Positions 7,137 through 16,229 of a stretch of DNA of 64,000 nucleotides are shown here, piece by piece (within the stretch, counting starts at the first letter, position 1; each line of letters starts with the position of its first letter). Below the pieces are notes generated by a model. The model did no database searches. It was not told the origin of the DNA and worked only from the letters and a program-made list of their open reading frames with translations. The DNA is from Dongia_B soli. Its GTDB lineage: Bacteria; Pseudomonadota; Alphaproteobacteria; Dongiales; Dongiaceae. Location: the NCBI RefSeq assembly GCF_034044715.1, contig NZ_JAXCLW010000013.1, forward strand, positions 1 through 64,000, given 5' to 3'. The position numbers and the translations under genes are program-made.

Positions 7137-7550
7137 ATGACCCAGAGCGTCCAACGCCCACCTATCACCCTGAGCAGCACCGATTTTGAACGGCTCGACA
7201 ATCTCATCGCGGCGATCGAGCGCAGCCAGCCGGACGTGGCGGCCTATTTATCGGAAGAGTTGGACCGGGCCAAGGTCGCCCCGAAGGAAGACTTGCCGGA
7301 GAAGCTCGTGGTGATGGGGGCGGATGTGACCTTCCGCGACGATATGACCGGCGATGTTCATCACAAGCAACTGGTCTATCCCGATCAGGCGCATGGAGAG
7401 GATGATCGCCTGTCGATCCTGACGCCGGTGGGCGCTGCCTTGATCGGCCTGAGCGAGGGTCAGTCGATAGACTGGCATACCCGCAGCGGGGAGGAGCGCC
7501 GATTGACCATTTTGAAAGTCGCGCGCCTGCCTGTGCATACAGCGTCTTAG
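7137..7550 (+). CDS. rnk: Nucleoside diphosphate kinase regulator / GreA-type transcription factor
   Basis: 137 residues, matching Rnk (136 in E. coli). An N-terminal helical segment (about 10-50, starting with a Rnk-type ITLSSTDFERL) precedes a GreA/GreB C-terminal FKBP-like domain (about 55-130, including VTFRDDMTG, LVYPDQA, LSILTPVGAALIGLSEGQSIDW). Family members bind RNA polymerase near the secondary channel, and Rnk affects nucleotide pools. The start at 7137 has GAGGGAGA eight bases upstream; an in-frame ATG at 7011 adds 42 residues with no family match and is rejected. Confidence 0.88.
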   Translation: MTQSVQRPPITLSSTDFERLDNLIAAIERSQPDVAAYLSEELDRAKVAPKEDLPEKLVVMGADVTFRDDMTGDVHHKQLVYPDQAHGEDDRLSILTPVGAALIGLSEGQSIDWHTRSGEERRLTILKVARLPVHTAS

Positions 7551-7566
7551 TCAGACCGGCCAGCGA

Positions 7567-8361
7567 TCAGGCCGCCGGCTCGCCGTCGATCGGTTCGGCG
7601 CCCAGCCGGCGGATGATATCCCGCAACTCGACCGCTGCCGCTTCCAGTCTCGCTTGCTGCGTCCCGCGCATGACGAAACTGGCGCCGTAGCGGCCCTGGC
7701 GGAAATAAGGATAGGAACCGATATCGAGATCGCTGTAGCGATCCTGCAGCAGGCCGAGATCTTTGGCGATGACACCTTCGCCGATATGGGCGCTCACCGT
7801 CACCGACAGCACCTTGTCACCGCCTTGCAGCCGCCCCTTCAAGCCGTCGAACATCGCCTGACAGATTCGCGGCACGCCGGCCAGCACGTAGACATTGCCG
7901 ATCTGGAATCCCGGGGCGGCGCTGACCGGATTGTCGATCAGCACCGCGCCCTCGGGCACATGGGCCATGCGCAGCCGCGCTTCGGTGAGATGTTCCGGCC
8001 CGCCATATTGCCGGGTCAGCAGATCGACAGCCCGTTCATCGCGGATCAGCTTCAGACCGAAGGCCTTGGCGATACTGGCTGCGGTGATGTCGTCATGCGT
8101 CGGCCCTATTCCGCCGGTGGTAAAAACGTAATCGTAACGAGCGCGCAGTTCGTTCACCGCGGCGATGATGGTCGCCTCGATATCCGGCACCACGCGCGCT
8201 TCCATCAGGCGGATGCCGATCTCGGTCAGCGCGATTGCGAGATAGTTGAGATTGGCATCCTTGGTTCGGCCCGACAGGATTTCATTGCCGATCACCAGAA
8301 CGGCGGCGGTGACGATACGCGGTTGTGGTGCAGTTGAGAGAGCAGCCGTCATGATGATCAC
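7567..8361 (-). CDS. CinA-type MoaB/Mog-fold protein
   Basis: 264 residues with the molybdopterin-binding-type fold of the CinA N-terminal domain. Visible are VIGNEILSGRTKDANLNYLA, the TTGGIGPTHDDIT loop, and the segment IDNPVSAAPGFQIGNVYVLAGVP. The C-terminal nicotinamide-nucleotide amidase domain of full-length CinA is absent, as in many proteobacterial short forms. The activity is therefore unassigned; the N-terminal domain is linked to ADP-ribose pyrophosphatase activity in full-length CinA. The start may be GTG at 8361 (AAGG five bases before) or ATG at 8352. It ends 16 bases from the stop of rnk, facing it. Confidence 0.85.
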   Translation of the reverse strand: MIIMTAALSTAPQPRIVTAAVLVIGNEILSGRTKDANLNYLAIALTEIGIRLMEARVVPDIEATIIAAVNELRARYDYVFTTGGIGPTHDDITAASIAKAFGLKLIRDERAVDLLTRQYGGPEHLTEARLRMAHVPEGAVLIDNPVSAAPGFQIGNVYVLAGVPRICQAMFDGLKGRLQGGDKVLSVTVSAHIGEGVIAKDLGLLQDRYSDLDIGSYPYFRQGRYGASFVMRGTQQARLEAAAVELRDIIRRLGAEPIDGEPAA

Positions 8362-8378
8362 ATCGCCTTGTTACATCG

Positions 8379-8714
8379 TCACTTTACGGCTCGATAGCCG
8401 AGATCGGTCATGCAGCTATTGACCAGGTTGTCATAGCGTTTCTGAGTCGAATAAGCGTTGATATTCTCGTTCAAGGTCGGATTGAGGCCGCTATTGGTGC
8501 CGCCGCCCATCACGGCACGGTCCTGGTCGATGCCGCTATCCACCTTGGTCTGGCTCTTCGCATAGGCCTCGCAGCCCCGCTGGTCGCGATCACGCTGATC
8601 GGGGTTGCCGTTATTCTTGGTCCAAACCGCCTGGTGCGATGTGCTGGAGCAGGCAGTCAGCACCGCCACCGCCGCGACTGCCCCCAAGGCCAAGAATTTG
8701 CTTCGTTGCCGCAT
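8379..8714 (-). CDS. Small lipoprotein, unknown function
   Basis: 111 residues from the ATG at 8714, chosen because GAGAGG lies eight bases before it and the signal peptide begins there. Residues 2-20 form a lipoprotein signal (Arg, Lys, then a hydrophobic stretch) ending VLTAC; the acylated Cys is followed by Ser-Ser-Thr. The mature protein is rich in Asn, Asp, Arg and Gln and has two more Cys (one in RGCEAYA, one in NSCMTDLGY) that could form a disulfide. The C-terminal 'YDNLVNSCMTDLGYRAVK' pattern recurs in small alphaproteobacterial envelope lipoproteins. It lies 17 bases downstream of the CinA-type start, transcribed towards it. Confidence 0.8.
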   Translation of the reverse strand: MRQRSKFLALGAVAAVAVLTACSSTSHQAVWTKNNGNPDQRDRDQRGCEAYAKSQTKVDSGIDQDRAVMGGGTNSGLNPTLNENINAYSTQKRYDNLVNSCMTDLGYRAVK

Positions 8715-8805
8715 GGTCGGACCTCTCATGAATCGGTGCTTAACTTGCCGTGAAGCGGCGGTTGTTGCAACTATGTCGCCACGACGATCAACCGGATGTT
8801 GCCGC

Positions 8806-9585
8806 ATGCGTTTTTCCGCGCCGCTTCTTCGCGCCACCCTGATTCGCCGCTATAAACGCTTCCTGGCCGATATCCGCCTGGCGGACGGCACCGAAGTCAC
8901 CGCCCATTGTCCCAATCCCGGCTCGATGATGGGGCTGGCAGAGCCCGGCTTGACCTGCTGGCTCAGCGATCACCGTGGCACTGCCCGCAAGCTGCCCTAT
9001 GGCTGGGAATTGGTGGAATTCGGCGGCACCACGCCGCGTCCGCATTTTGTCGGCATCAACACCAATCTCGCGAACGGTATTGTTGCCGAGGCGCTGGCAG
9101 CCAGCCGCATCCCTGCCTTGCGCGGCTATGCGGAAACCCGCCGTGAAGTAAGGCTGAGGCAGGAGGTCAGGACCGGGACAGAATCCCGGCTCGACTTTCA
9201 TCTCCACGATGAGGAACGAGGCGATTGTTTCGTTGAGGTGAAAAGCGTCACCCTGAGCCGCCGGCCCGGCCTTGCCGAATTTCCCGATGCCCGCACTGCC
9301 CGGGGCGCCCGGCATTTGCAGGAACTGGCCCGCCTGGCCCAACAGGGCAAGCGGGCCGTGCTGCTTTTTCTCCTGCAGCGGGATGATTGCCGGTCGCTCC
9401 GTTTCGCCCAAGATATCGATCCCGGCTATGTTGCCGCTTTGCAAGCCGTGGCGCCCAGCATCGAAATCCTTGCTTATGCCTGCGATATCGGTCCCGAAGG
9501 AATCGAACTGGCAGGTCCCGTTACGATCGAACTCACCTGCCCGACCGCCTTCGGCCGGGCGAAGAGCCGGCGACTAATCCATTGA
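8806..9585 (+). CDS. sfsA: SfsA family DNA/RNA nuclease-like protein
   Basis: 259 residues, slightly longer than E. coli SfsA (234). The family signature PNPGSM is at 36-41. A C-terminal half with RLDFHL and FVEVKSVTL gives the Asp...Glu-x-Lys arrangement of a PD-(D/E)XK nuclease fold; this is family knowledge and activity is not proven here. In E. coli the gene was named for stimulating maltose gene expression. The start at 8806 gives the usual N-terminus (MRFSAPLLRATLIRRYKRFL); a longer frame to 8605 is antisense to the lipoprotein gene and is not used. It is divergent from the lipoprotein with a 91-base gap. Confidence 0.92.
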   Translation: MRFSAPLLRATLIRRYKRFLADIRLADGTEVTAHCPNPGSMMGLAEPGLTCWLSDHRGTARKLPYGWELVEFGGTTPRPHFVGINTNLANGIVAEALAASRIPALRGYAETRREVRLRQEVRTGTESRLDFHLHDEERGDCFVEVKSVTLSRRPGLAEFPDARTARGARHLQELARLAQQGKRAVLLFLLQRDDCRSLRFAQDIDPGYVAALQAVAPSIEILAYACDIGPEGIELAGPVTIELTCPTAFGRAKSRRLIH

Positions 9586-9792
9586 AGCAAGACGAATTTA
9601 CACGCCGAGGCGGCGGGAACTGCACGCCTCGAAGCGGCGGGAAGCTGCCATACCGGCCTGGAAAAGCGGGATATACTTCCCATATCGACGGTGGCAGCAT
9701 AATACCAGGCCGCGAGGCGGCGCACAGGAAGGTTGCGCCGCCGGTGCAGCGCTTTATGCTATTCCAAAATCGGGTTTCAAGGACTGATGACA

Positions 9793-10617
9793 ATGCAGAA
9801 GCAGGATGTCGCCGACGAATGGGTCGACGACAATCGAAAGATCAAGATCCATGACGCGGCCGCCTTCGATGGCATGCGCAAGGCTGGCAAACTGGCCGCC
9901 GAGACGCTGGACTTCATCACGCCCCATGTGGTCCCGGGCGTGACGACGGATGAGCTCGATCGCCTGTGCCATGGTTTCATCGTCGATCATGGGGCCATTC
10001 CGGCGCCACTGAACTATCGGGGCTTCCCTCGCTCGATCTGCACCTCCATCAATCACGTCGTCTGCCACGGCATTCCGGGTCCGAAGAAACTGGGCGAAGG
10101 TGATATCCTCAATATCGACATCACCACCATTTTAGATGGCTGGCATGGCGATACCAGCCGGATGTTCCTGCTGGGCAAGGTGGGTGTGCAGGCGAAGAAA
10201 CTGGTCGATGTCACTTATGAAGCGATGATGCTGGGCATCGCCGAAGTGAAGCCCGGCAATACGGTGGGCGATATCGGCTACGCGATTCAAACCTTTGCCG
10301 AGAAACAGGGTTTCTCCGTCGTGCGCGACTTCTGCGGCCATGGCCTGGGCCGGGTGTTCCATGATTCGCCGAGCATCCTGCATTTCGGCCGCAAGGGAAC
10401 CGGGCCGGTGCTGAAGCCTGGCATGTTCTTTACCGTCGAGCCGATGATCAATGCCGGCCGTTATGACGTGAAGATCCTGGAAGACGGCTGGACTGCGGTC
10501 ACCCGTGACAAGAAGCTTTCGGCGCAATTCGAGCATTCAGTCGCCGTGACCGAGACCGGCTGCGAGATTTTCACCCTGTCACCCCAGGGTTGGGATAAGC
10601 CGCCATATAACAACTGA
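9793..10617 (+). CDS. map: Type I methionine aminopeptidase
   Basis: 274 residues (numbered from 9793). It removes the initiator Met from nascent proteins. All metal ligands are present: Asp109, Asp120, His183, Glu216 and Glu247, plus substrate-binding His92 in NHVVCHGIPG. The N-terminus is about 15 residues longer than in E. coli, as usual in alphaproteobacteria. The ATG at 9793 has AAGGA nine bases upstream; an ATG at 9787 in the same frame is also possible. radC follows after ten bases, a pairing seen in other proteobacteria. Confidence 0.96.
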   Translation: MQKQDVADEWVDDNRKIKIHDAAAFDGMRKAGKLAAETLDFITPHVVPGVTTDELDRLCHGFIVDHGAIPAPLNYRGFPRSICTSINHVVCHGIPGPKKLGEGDILNIDITTILDGWHGDTSRMFLLGKVGVQAKKLVDVTYEAMMLGIAEVKPGNTVGDIGYAIQTFAEKQGFSVVRDFCGHGLGRVFHDSPSILHFGRKGTGPVLKPGMFFTVEPMINAGRYDVKILEDGWTAVTRDKKLSAQFEHSVAVTETGCEIFTLSPQGWDKPPYNN

Positions 10618-10627
10618 GCCCATACCC

Positions 10628-11398
10628 GTGTCGCAGCGCGAGCCGACGATCCCCGCCAGCTTGCCGCTGGAAAACGACGCTGAGATACGCGACGGCGAAG
10701 AGCGCCGCCTACCGCCCTCACCGAAGCCGCATTATCACGGCCATCGCGACCGGCTGCGCCAGAAGCTGCTGGGTGTCGGTCCCAGCGCGCTTGCCGATTA
10801 CGAGGTGCTGGAGCTGGTGCTGATGCAGGCAATCCCGCGCCGCGATGTCAAGCCGCTGGCCAAGCAACTGATCGCCCGCTTCGGCAGTTTCGCCGGCGTC
10901 ATCGCCGCCGATCCCACGGCCTTAAAGCAACTCGACGGCATCGGTGAATCGGCGATTTCCATGATCAAGATCGTCCAGGCAGCAGCCCAGCTGATGTTGC
11001 GTCAGGAAGTCTTGAACCGGCCCATTCTCGGCTCCTGGCGGCAATTGCTGGATTACTGCCATTCGGTGATGTCGCAGGAAAAGGTCGAGCAATTCCGCTT
11101 GCTCTTCCTGGACGGCAGGAATCGCTTGATCGCCGACGAGATCCAGAATATCGGCACGGTCAATCATGCGCCCGTCTATGTGCGCGAGGTCGTGACCCGC
11201 GCTTTGGAATATGGTGCTCTCGCAGTCATCCTCGTCCATAACCATCCAACGGGCGATCCCTCGCCGTCGCGCGACGACATCGCCGTGACCCGCGAAGTGC
11301 GCAAGGCACTTGAGGTGGTCGGCATCAAGCTCCACGACCATTTGATTATCGGCAAGGAAGGCCATGCGAGTCTGCGGAGCCTGGGCCTGATGAACTGA
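10628..11398 (+). CDS. radC: RadC family JAB/MPN domain protein
   Basis: 256 residues with GTG start. An N-terminal helix-hairpin-helix-like region (about 35-115; LLGVGPSALADYEVLELVL, FGSFAGVIAADPTALKQLDGIGESA) precedes the MPN/JAMM domain. That domain carries the zinc motif HxHP-x6-S-x2-D: His204, His206, Ser214, Asp217. The family was named for DNA repair, but that role is not well supported; the fold suggests a metalloprotease-like or nucleic-acid role. It is probably co-transcribed with map. Confidence 0.93.
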   Translation: MSQREPTIPASLPLENDAEIRDGEERRLPPSPKPHYHGHRDRLRQKLLGVGPSALADYEVLELVLMQAIPRRDVKPLAKQLIARFGSFAGVIAADPTALKQLDGIGESAISMIKIVQAAAQLMLRQEVLNRPILGSWRQLLDYCHSVMSQEKVEQFRLLFLDGRNRLIADEIQNIGTVNHAPVYVREVVTRALEYGALAVILVHNHPTGDPSPSRDDIAVTREVRKALEVVGIKLHDHLIIGKEGHASLRSLGLMN

Positions 11399-11461
11399 CG
11401 AACTGACGGCCACCGTTTCGCAACGGCATCACGCGGTTCTCCCGGACATCCGGCCACCGAC

Positions 11462-13138
11462 TCAGGCAACGGCGGCGGCAAGATGGGCAGTTGCGCGCCA
11501 AGCGTGATGTGCCCGCCGGTCAAGCATGCGGACCGCCTCGACACGGGCGATGGCATCGCCCGCGGTCAGCCTGCCGGAAGCGACCGAATCCAGCGTCAGG
11601 CGACGGTGCTCAAGTCGCAGATCCGCCAGCTCCTGCGCACAGCGCGCCAGACGCTCTATAGGCTGGATTTCAGAGGCATTACCGGGCTTCATACCGGCCA
11701 CTGTCACATCGGAGGGATCCGCATCTGAGGGATCTGCATCGAGCGGCAGCGCTTCGGGCGCCAGGGCGGATGCCTGGGCACCGGCGGCCGCAGCCACGCT
11801 TTGCATGGCCTCGGCGTGCAGCTTTACGGCACGCCGCTCGTCCGGGCTGTCGAGCGTCACATCGATCCGTGCGCTTTCCTGGGTCACCTCGGCCAGTCGG
11901 ACGGTGTGGTCCAGGGCATGCACGGTGCTGATGAGCCACCGTTGTTCCTGCTCGGACACCAGGGGCTCGGTCACCTTCGACAGGAAAGCCCGGGCTTCGT
12001 GCAGGGCAGCGGAGGCTTCGCGGATCATGGCACTGTCGGCGGCCCCATTTTTCGAGGAACACAGAGCGTCGAGTATGCGGGCGACGGTACGGCGTACAGC
12101 CTCGATCGCCACGGTTGGGGCGGCGGCGAGCGCAGCGGGGTCCAGAGACCGGGCAAAGTCGGAAACCCGTTCCGGCACGATCCGCTCGATGACCCTGGTA
12201 AACGGCCCGATCAGCGGGAGCAGGATTGCGACACCGATCACATTGTAGGCGGTGTGATAGGCCGCCACCAGCGTCACCGGGTCGACACTCTCCGAGGCGC
12301 GCAACATCAGCCGGACGACCACCGGAAAGACAACGAGCGCGACCAGGGCGGCGATGAGCTTGAAGGCGACATAGGCCACAGCCAATCGCTTCGCTGTGCT
12401 GCTCGCACCGATCGCCGCCATCGCCGAACTGGTTGATGTCCCGATGTTCTGCCCAATGACCAACGCCATGGCCTGATCCAGGTTAATCGCGCCGGCATAG
12501 AGTGCCGAGATGGTAATCGTGGTCGCGGCAGTCGACGACTGCATGACGGTCGTCATGACGATGCCAGTGGCGACCAGCGCCAGCACGCCCAGCGCGCCCG
12601 ACCACCACGGAACGCCAGGCTCGCCAAGTATGGCCGGAAGGTCTGCCGGGTTGAGCTGCTCGGCCAGCCCGCTCATTCCCTGCTGCAGCGTCGTGAGACC
12701 GACCAGGATCAGCGCGAAACCCGCAATTGCCGCACCGCTGGCCGCCCACCGCCCCTTTCCCATCAGCTTGAGCAACGCGCCGACGAAGATGATCGGCAGC
12801 GCATAGGCGGTGAGGGAGATCCTGACACCCAGGAGCGCCACCAGCCATCCCGTTCCGGTGGTCCCGATATTCGCGCCGAACACCAGACTCAAGCCTTGCT
12901 GGAAGGTCAGCAACCCCGCGCTGACCAGTCCGATCGTGGTCATGGTCGTGGCACTGGAGGATTGTACGAGAAGCGTGACAACGGCGCCCCAGAACGTGCC
13001 GCTTAATGAGGTCGCGGCCGCTTTCGCCAGGACGACGCGGAGCGACGAGCCGGCGAGCGCCTTGAGGCCATCCGTCATGACGGCCATGCCCAGAAGGAAA
13101 AAGCCTATTCCGCCGGCAATAGCGACTGTCGTCTCCAA
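11462..13138 (-). CDS. Na+/phosphate cotransporter family protein with PhoU-like tail
   Basis: 558 residues from a TTG start at 13138 (AGGGGG six bases before). Two inverted Na/Pi-cotransporter repeats are visible, each with the substrate-site motif: QSSSATT at 59-65 and QSSTAATT at 200-207. Each is followed by GxNIGT (GANIGTT and GQNIGTS). About nine membrane segments span residues 1-340. The C-terminal third is soluble and helical, Arg/Glu/Ala-rich, like the PhoU-type tail of bacterial NptA/YjbB proteins. It probably exports or imports phosphate or a similar anion with Na+. It begins 11 bases after the stop of the P-type ATPase gene, so the two form one transcript. Confidence 0.87.
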   Translation of the reverse strand: METTVAIAGGIGFFLLGMAVMTDGLKALAGSSLRVVLAKAAATSLSGTFWGAVVTLLVQSSSATTMTTIGLVSAGLLTFQQGLSLVFGANIGTTGTGWLVALLGVRISLTAYALPIIFVGALLKLMGKGRWAASGAAIAGFALILVGLTTLQQGMSGLAEQLNPADLPAILGEPGVPWWSGALGVLALVATGIVMTTVMQSSTAATTITISALYAGAINLDQAMALVIGQNIGTSTSSAMAAIGASSTAKRLAVAYVAFKLIAALVALVVFPVVVRLMLRASESVDPVTLVAAYHTAYNVIGVAILLPLIGPFTRVIERIVPERVSDFARSLDPAALAAAPTVAIEAVRRTVARILDALCSSKNGAADSAMIREASAALHEARAFLSKVTEPLVSEQEQRWLISTVHALDHTVRLAEVTQESARIDVTLDSPDERRAVKLHAEAMQSVAAAAGAQASALAPEALPLDADPSDADPSDVTVAGMKPGNASEIQPIERLARCAQELADLRLEHRRLTLDSVASGRLTAGDAIARVEAVRMLDRRAHHAWRATAHLAAAVA

Positions 13139-13149
13139 GGACGTCCCCC

Positions 13150-15897
13150 TTATGTGCCCGCTTCTGCCGCGGTCACGGCTTGCCGCAGCAATGCCGACGA
13201 CCGGATGACGAGCTTCTCCGCTTCCACCACAAGGAAGAACGCCAGGCCCCCGGCGAAAAGCCAGGGCCAGGTCCGCAGCGGAATCGCTTCGTTGCCGAAG
13301 ATCGCCTGGAGCGGCGGCGCGTAGGTGAAAAGCAGCTGCAGGACAACGACCGCGCCGATGCCGAGCGGCAGGTACCGGTTGCCAAGATGGGCGGTGACAG
13401 AGAGGGAGCTGTCCAGCAGGTAGCGGCTGTTCAGCAGGTAGAACAGGCCGATGGTGATCATGTTGACCGCGACCGTGCGGGCGAGTTCGTCCGACGCGCC
13501 TTGCGACTTCATCCAGAAGAACGCCCATAGCGTGACGGCGAGCAGCGTCAGGCCGACGAAGATCACGCGCCAAATGCCGAAGCCGGTCAGGATCGGCCGG
13601 TCGACCGCACGCGGCGGGCGGTTCATTGCGTCGAGTTCGTGCGGCTCGAAAGCGATCACCAGTCCCAGGGCAACCGAGGTGACCATGTTGATCCAGAGAA
13701 CCTGCGGTGCGGTGATCGGCATGGTGAAGCCCAGGAAGATCGCCACCGTGATCACCAGTGCCTGGGCGACATTGGTTGGCAGCATGAACAGGATAGCTTT
13801 TTCGATATTGTTATAGACGGTTCGCCCCTCCTTCACCGCAGCGGTGATCGAGGCGAAGTTGTCGTCGGCGAGAATCATCTCGGCGGCTTCCTTGGTGACC
13901 TCGGTGCCTTTGATTCCCATGGCGACGCCAATGTCGGCCTTCTTCAGCGCCGGCGCGTCATTCACGCCATCACCCGTCATCGCCACGATCTGGCGGTTGG
14001 CCTGGATGGCCTTGACCAGGCGAAGCTTGTGCTCCGGGCTGGCGCGGGCGAATACATCGACCTCGCGTACCGTCTCCTGCAGGGTTGCCTCATTCATTTC
14101 TTCGATCTCGGCCCCGGTGACGGCGGTCTTTCCATCGCCGATGCCGAGCATCCCGGCAATCGCCGCCGCCGTGATCCGGTGATCGCCAGTGATCATGGTG
14201 ACGCGAATGCCACCGCCATGGCATTCGCGCACCGCCTCGATAGCCTCCTTGCGCGGCGGATCCAAAAGCCCGATCAGACCAAGCAGGACAAGGGTCTTCG
14301 GCAGGTCGGCCGGGGACAATCCTGCCGGCTTGCCGACAGGACCTTCGTGCCAAGCGAGCGCCAACACGCGTTCCCCTTGCCCGGCCAGCTGGTCGGAGGC
14401 CTGCATGAAGCGCGCTCGATCGATCGGCACCGCTGGTCCGGCGACCGTCTGCTGGCGATCGCAATGCGCCAGGATGACCTCGGGCGCGCCTTTGACGAGG
14501 AGGAACTCCTGCCCCTCCGCCGACCTATGGAGCGTCGCCATGAACTTGTGTTCCGATTCGAACGGAATGGCATCGATCCGCGGAGAGGCAGCGAGTTCGG
14601 CCCCGCGGTCGAAGCCGAGCTTGGTCGCGAAGGGATAAAGCGCCCCCTCGGTCGGATCGCCTTCGACCTTCCAGATGCCTTGCTCCTGGAACAGCACGGC
14701 GTCGTTGCACAGCATCGAGACGCGCCCCATAAGTGCGAGTACCGGCTCCTTAGCGACCGCTTTGCCGTCCCTTGTGATCTCGCCCTCCGGCGCATAGCCG
14801 TTGCCGGTGACCTGGTACGTCGCCTCAGCCGTGACGGCGGACACCACCATCATTTCCATCAGCGTCAGCGTGCCGGTCTTGTCGGAGCAGATACGCGATA
14901 CCGATCCCAGCGTCTCCACCGCCGGCAATTGCCGGATGATGGCATTGCGCTGGGCCATGCGTTGCACGCCGATAGCGAGGGTGATGGTAATGATGGCGGG
15001 AAGACCTTCCGGAATGACCGAGACCGCAATGCCGACCACCGCTTGAAACAGCTCAACGAAATCGATGCCCTTCACCCACTTGCCGTAAGCGAATACCAGA
15101 ACGCCAACAGCGGCGACGACGGCGGTGATGGCATAGCCGAACTTCTTGACCTGGCGCAGCAGCGGCGTTTCCAGCGCGCTGACCCCGGCCAGCAATGCGT
15201 TGATCCGGCCAAGCTCTGTCGTGCTGCCCGTTGCGACGACCACGCCGGTCGCCCGACCGGACACCACCATCGTGCCCGAGAACGCCATGCACCCACGGTC
15301 ACCTACGGTCGAATTCAGGGCAACGGGCTCGATGTTCTTGTCGGTTGGCACTGACTCACCGGTCAGCGCCGCTTCTTCAGTGCGCAGGTTCTTCACATCG
15401 GCAAGGCGCAGGTCCGCGGGGATCTTGTCGCCAGACTCCAACAGCACGATATCGCCCGGCACCAGTTGCTCCGCCGCGATCAAGCGCGTCTCGCCGCCGC
15501 GCAAAGTCCGCGCTTCGGCCGAGAGCATGTTGCGGATCGATTCCAGCGCCTTCTCGGCTTTGCCTTCCTGGATGAATCCGAGAATCGCATTGAGGATGAC
15601 CACGCCGAAGATGATCGATGCATCGACCCACAAAACCAGCATCAGCTTGATGAAGCCGGCGCCGAGGAGGACATAGACCAGGACATTGTTGAACTGGGCG
15701 AGGAACCGCATGAGAGGTCCCCGTCTTTTGCCTTCCGGCAAACGGTTGTGCCCGTATTTCTGCAGCCGAGCCACAGCGTCATCGGGATCAAGCCCATTGA
15801 TGCTGTCGGTGCCGAACCGCTTCACGACCTCATCTGCCGCGATCGCATGCCAAGCCACTGCATCTCCGGCGGTGCTCGCCCTGGCGGCTTGGTCCAT
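13150..15897 (-). CDS. P-type cation-transporting ATPase (type II, CtpF/PacL-like)
   Basis: 915 residues with all machinery of an active P2-type pump. There is an N-terminal cation-ATPase domain (about 10-70) and TGES at 179-182. PEGLPA lies in M4, and Asp339 in DKTGTLT is phosphorylated. KGAPE is the nucleotide site and TGDGVNDAP has Asp643 and Asp647. Ten membrane segments are expected. PEGLP points to the Ca2+/Na+ class rather than heavy metals. M6 reads NMVTSVALGL, so the Asp of the usual Ca2+-site N-x-x-T-D is Ser, as in related mycobacterial CtpF-type pumps; the ion is uncertain. The start has GGGGGAG seven bases upstream. It is followed by the Na/Pi carrier and is divergent from an MFS gene. 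Confidence 0.92.
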   Translation of the reverse strand: MDQAARASTAGDAVAWHAIAADEVVKRFGTDSINGLDPDDAVARLQKYGHNRLPEGKRRGPLMRFLAQFNNVLVYVLLGAGFIKLMLVLWVDASIIFGVVILNAILGFIQEGKAEKALESIRNMLSAEARTLRGGETRLIAAEQLVPGDIVLLESGDKIPADLRLADVKNLRTEEAALTGESVPTDKNIEPVALNSTVGDRGCMAFSGTMVVSGRATGVVVATGSTTELGRINALLAGVSALETPLLRQVKKFGYAITAVVAAVGVLVFAYGKWVKGIDFVELFQAVVGIAVSVIPEGLPAIITITLAIGVQRMAQRNAIIRQLPAVETLGSVSRICSDKTGTLTLMEMMVVSAVTAEATYQVTGNGYAPEGEITRDGKAVAKEPVLALMGRVSMLCNDAVLFQEQGIWKVEGDPTEGALYPFATKLGFDRGAELAASPRIDAIPFESEHKFMATLHRSAEGQEFLLVKGAPEVILAHCDRQQTVAGPAVPIDRARFMQASDQLAGQGERVLALAWHEGPVGKPAGLSPADLPKTLVLLGLIGLLDPPRKEAIEAVRECHGGGIRVTMITGDHRITAAAIAGMLGIGDGKTAVTGAEIEEMNEATLQETVREVDVFARASPEHKLRLVKAIQANRQIVAMTGDGVNDAPALKKADIGVAMGIKGTEVTKEAAEMILADDNFASITAAVKEGRTVYNNIEKAILFMLPTNVAQALVITVAIFLGFTMPITAPQVLWINMVTSVALGLVIAFEPHELDAMNRPPRAVDRPILTGFGIWRVIFVGLTLLAVTLWAFFWMKSQGASDELARTVAVNMITIGLFYLLNSRYLLDSSLSVTAHLGNRYLPLGIGAVVVLQLLFTYAPPLQAIFGNEAIPLRTWPWLFAGGLAFFLVVEAEKLVIRSSALLRQAVTAAEAGT

Positions 15898-16229
15898 GGT
15901 CGCGCTCCCCCTGGACTGCTCTCATTTTGCGCGCCCGAGAGATTGCGGCGCCCTCTGAGCTTGCCGCAATCCACGAGCTTGTCGCAATATATTTGTACCC
16001 GCATCGCCAAATGGCGGAACAATTGCTACGCTGCAATCTAAATAGATAGCCAAAGGTTAATCCTTATCGCGCCGCAGCAATATGCCGCCGCGAAACGGGC
16101 GGATTTGGATGATGGTATTTCATTTCGATCAAAGACCGCGCGGCCGCCTCCTGGCGCGCAACATGTAATGAAGTGTGGGATGTAGTTTACTCTCGAAGCT
16201 CTTTCAGCACCGGATGGGCGAGAAGTGCC
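15898..16229. promoter_or_regulatory. Divergent control region with direct and inverted repeats
   Basis: A 332-base gap between the ATPase (minus) and MFS (plus) genes. It contains a 14-base direct repeat, GAGCTTGCCGCAAT (15957-15970) and GAGCTTGTCGCAAT (15975-15988), 13/14 identical and spaced 18 bases start to start. The first copy also pairs with ATTGCGGC at 15942-15949 as an 8-bp inverted repeat (15963-15970). The three related boxes lie 45-90 bases upstream of the ATPase start, a likely operator position. A regulator is not identified. Confidence 0.4.

Noticed and set aside
9604..9650. Near-repeated GC-rich segments between sfsA and map
   Set aside because: Two imperfect copies of about 18 bases, no inverted ends or gene content; too little to call an element.
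13139..13573. N-terminal extension of the Na/Pi carrier frame
   Set aside because: It lies inside the P-type ATPase gene in another frame; the TTG at 13138 with AGGGGG upstream is the likely start.
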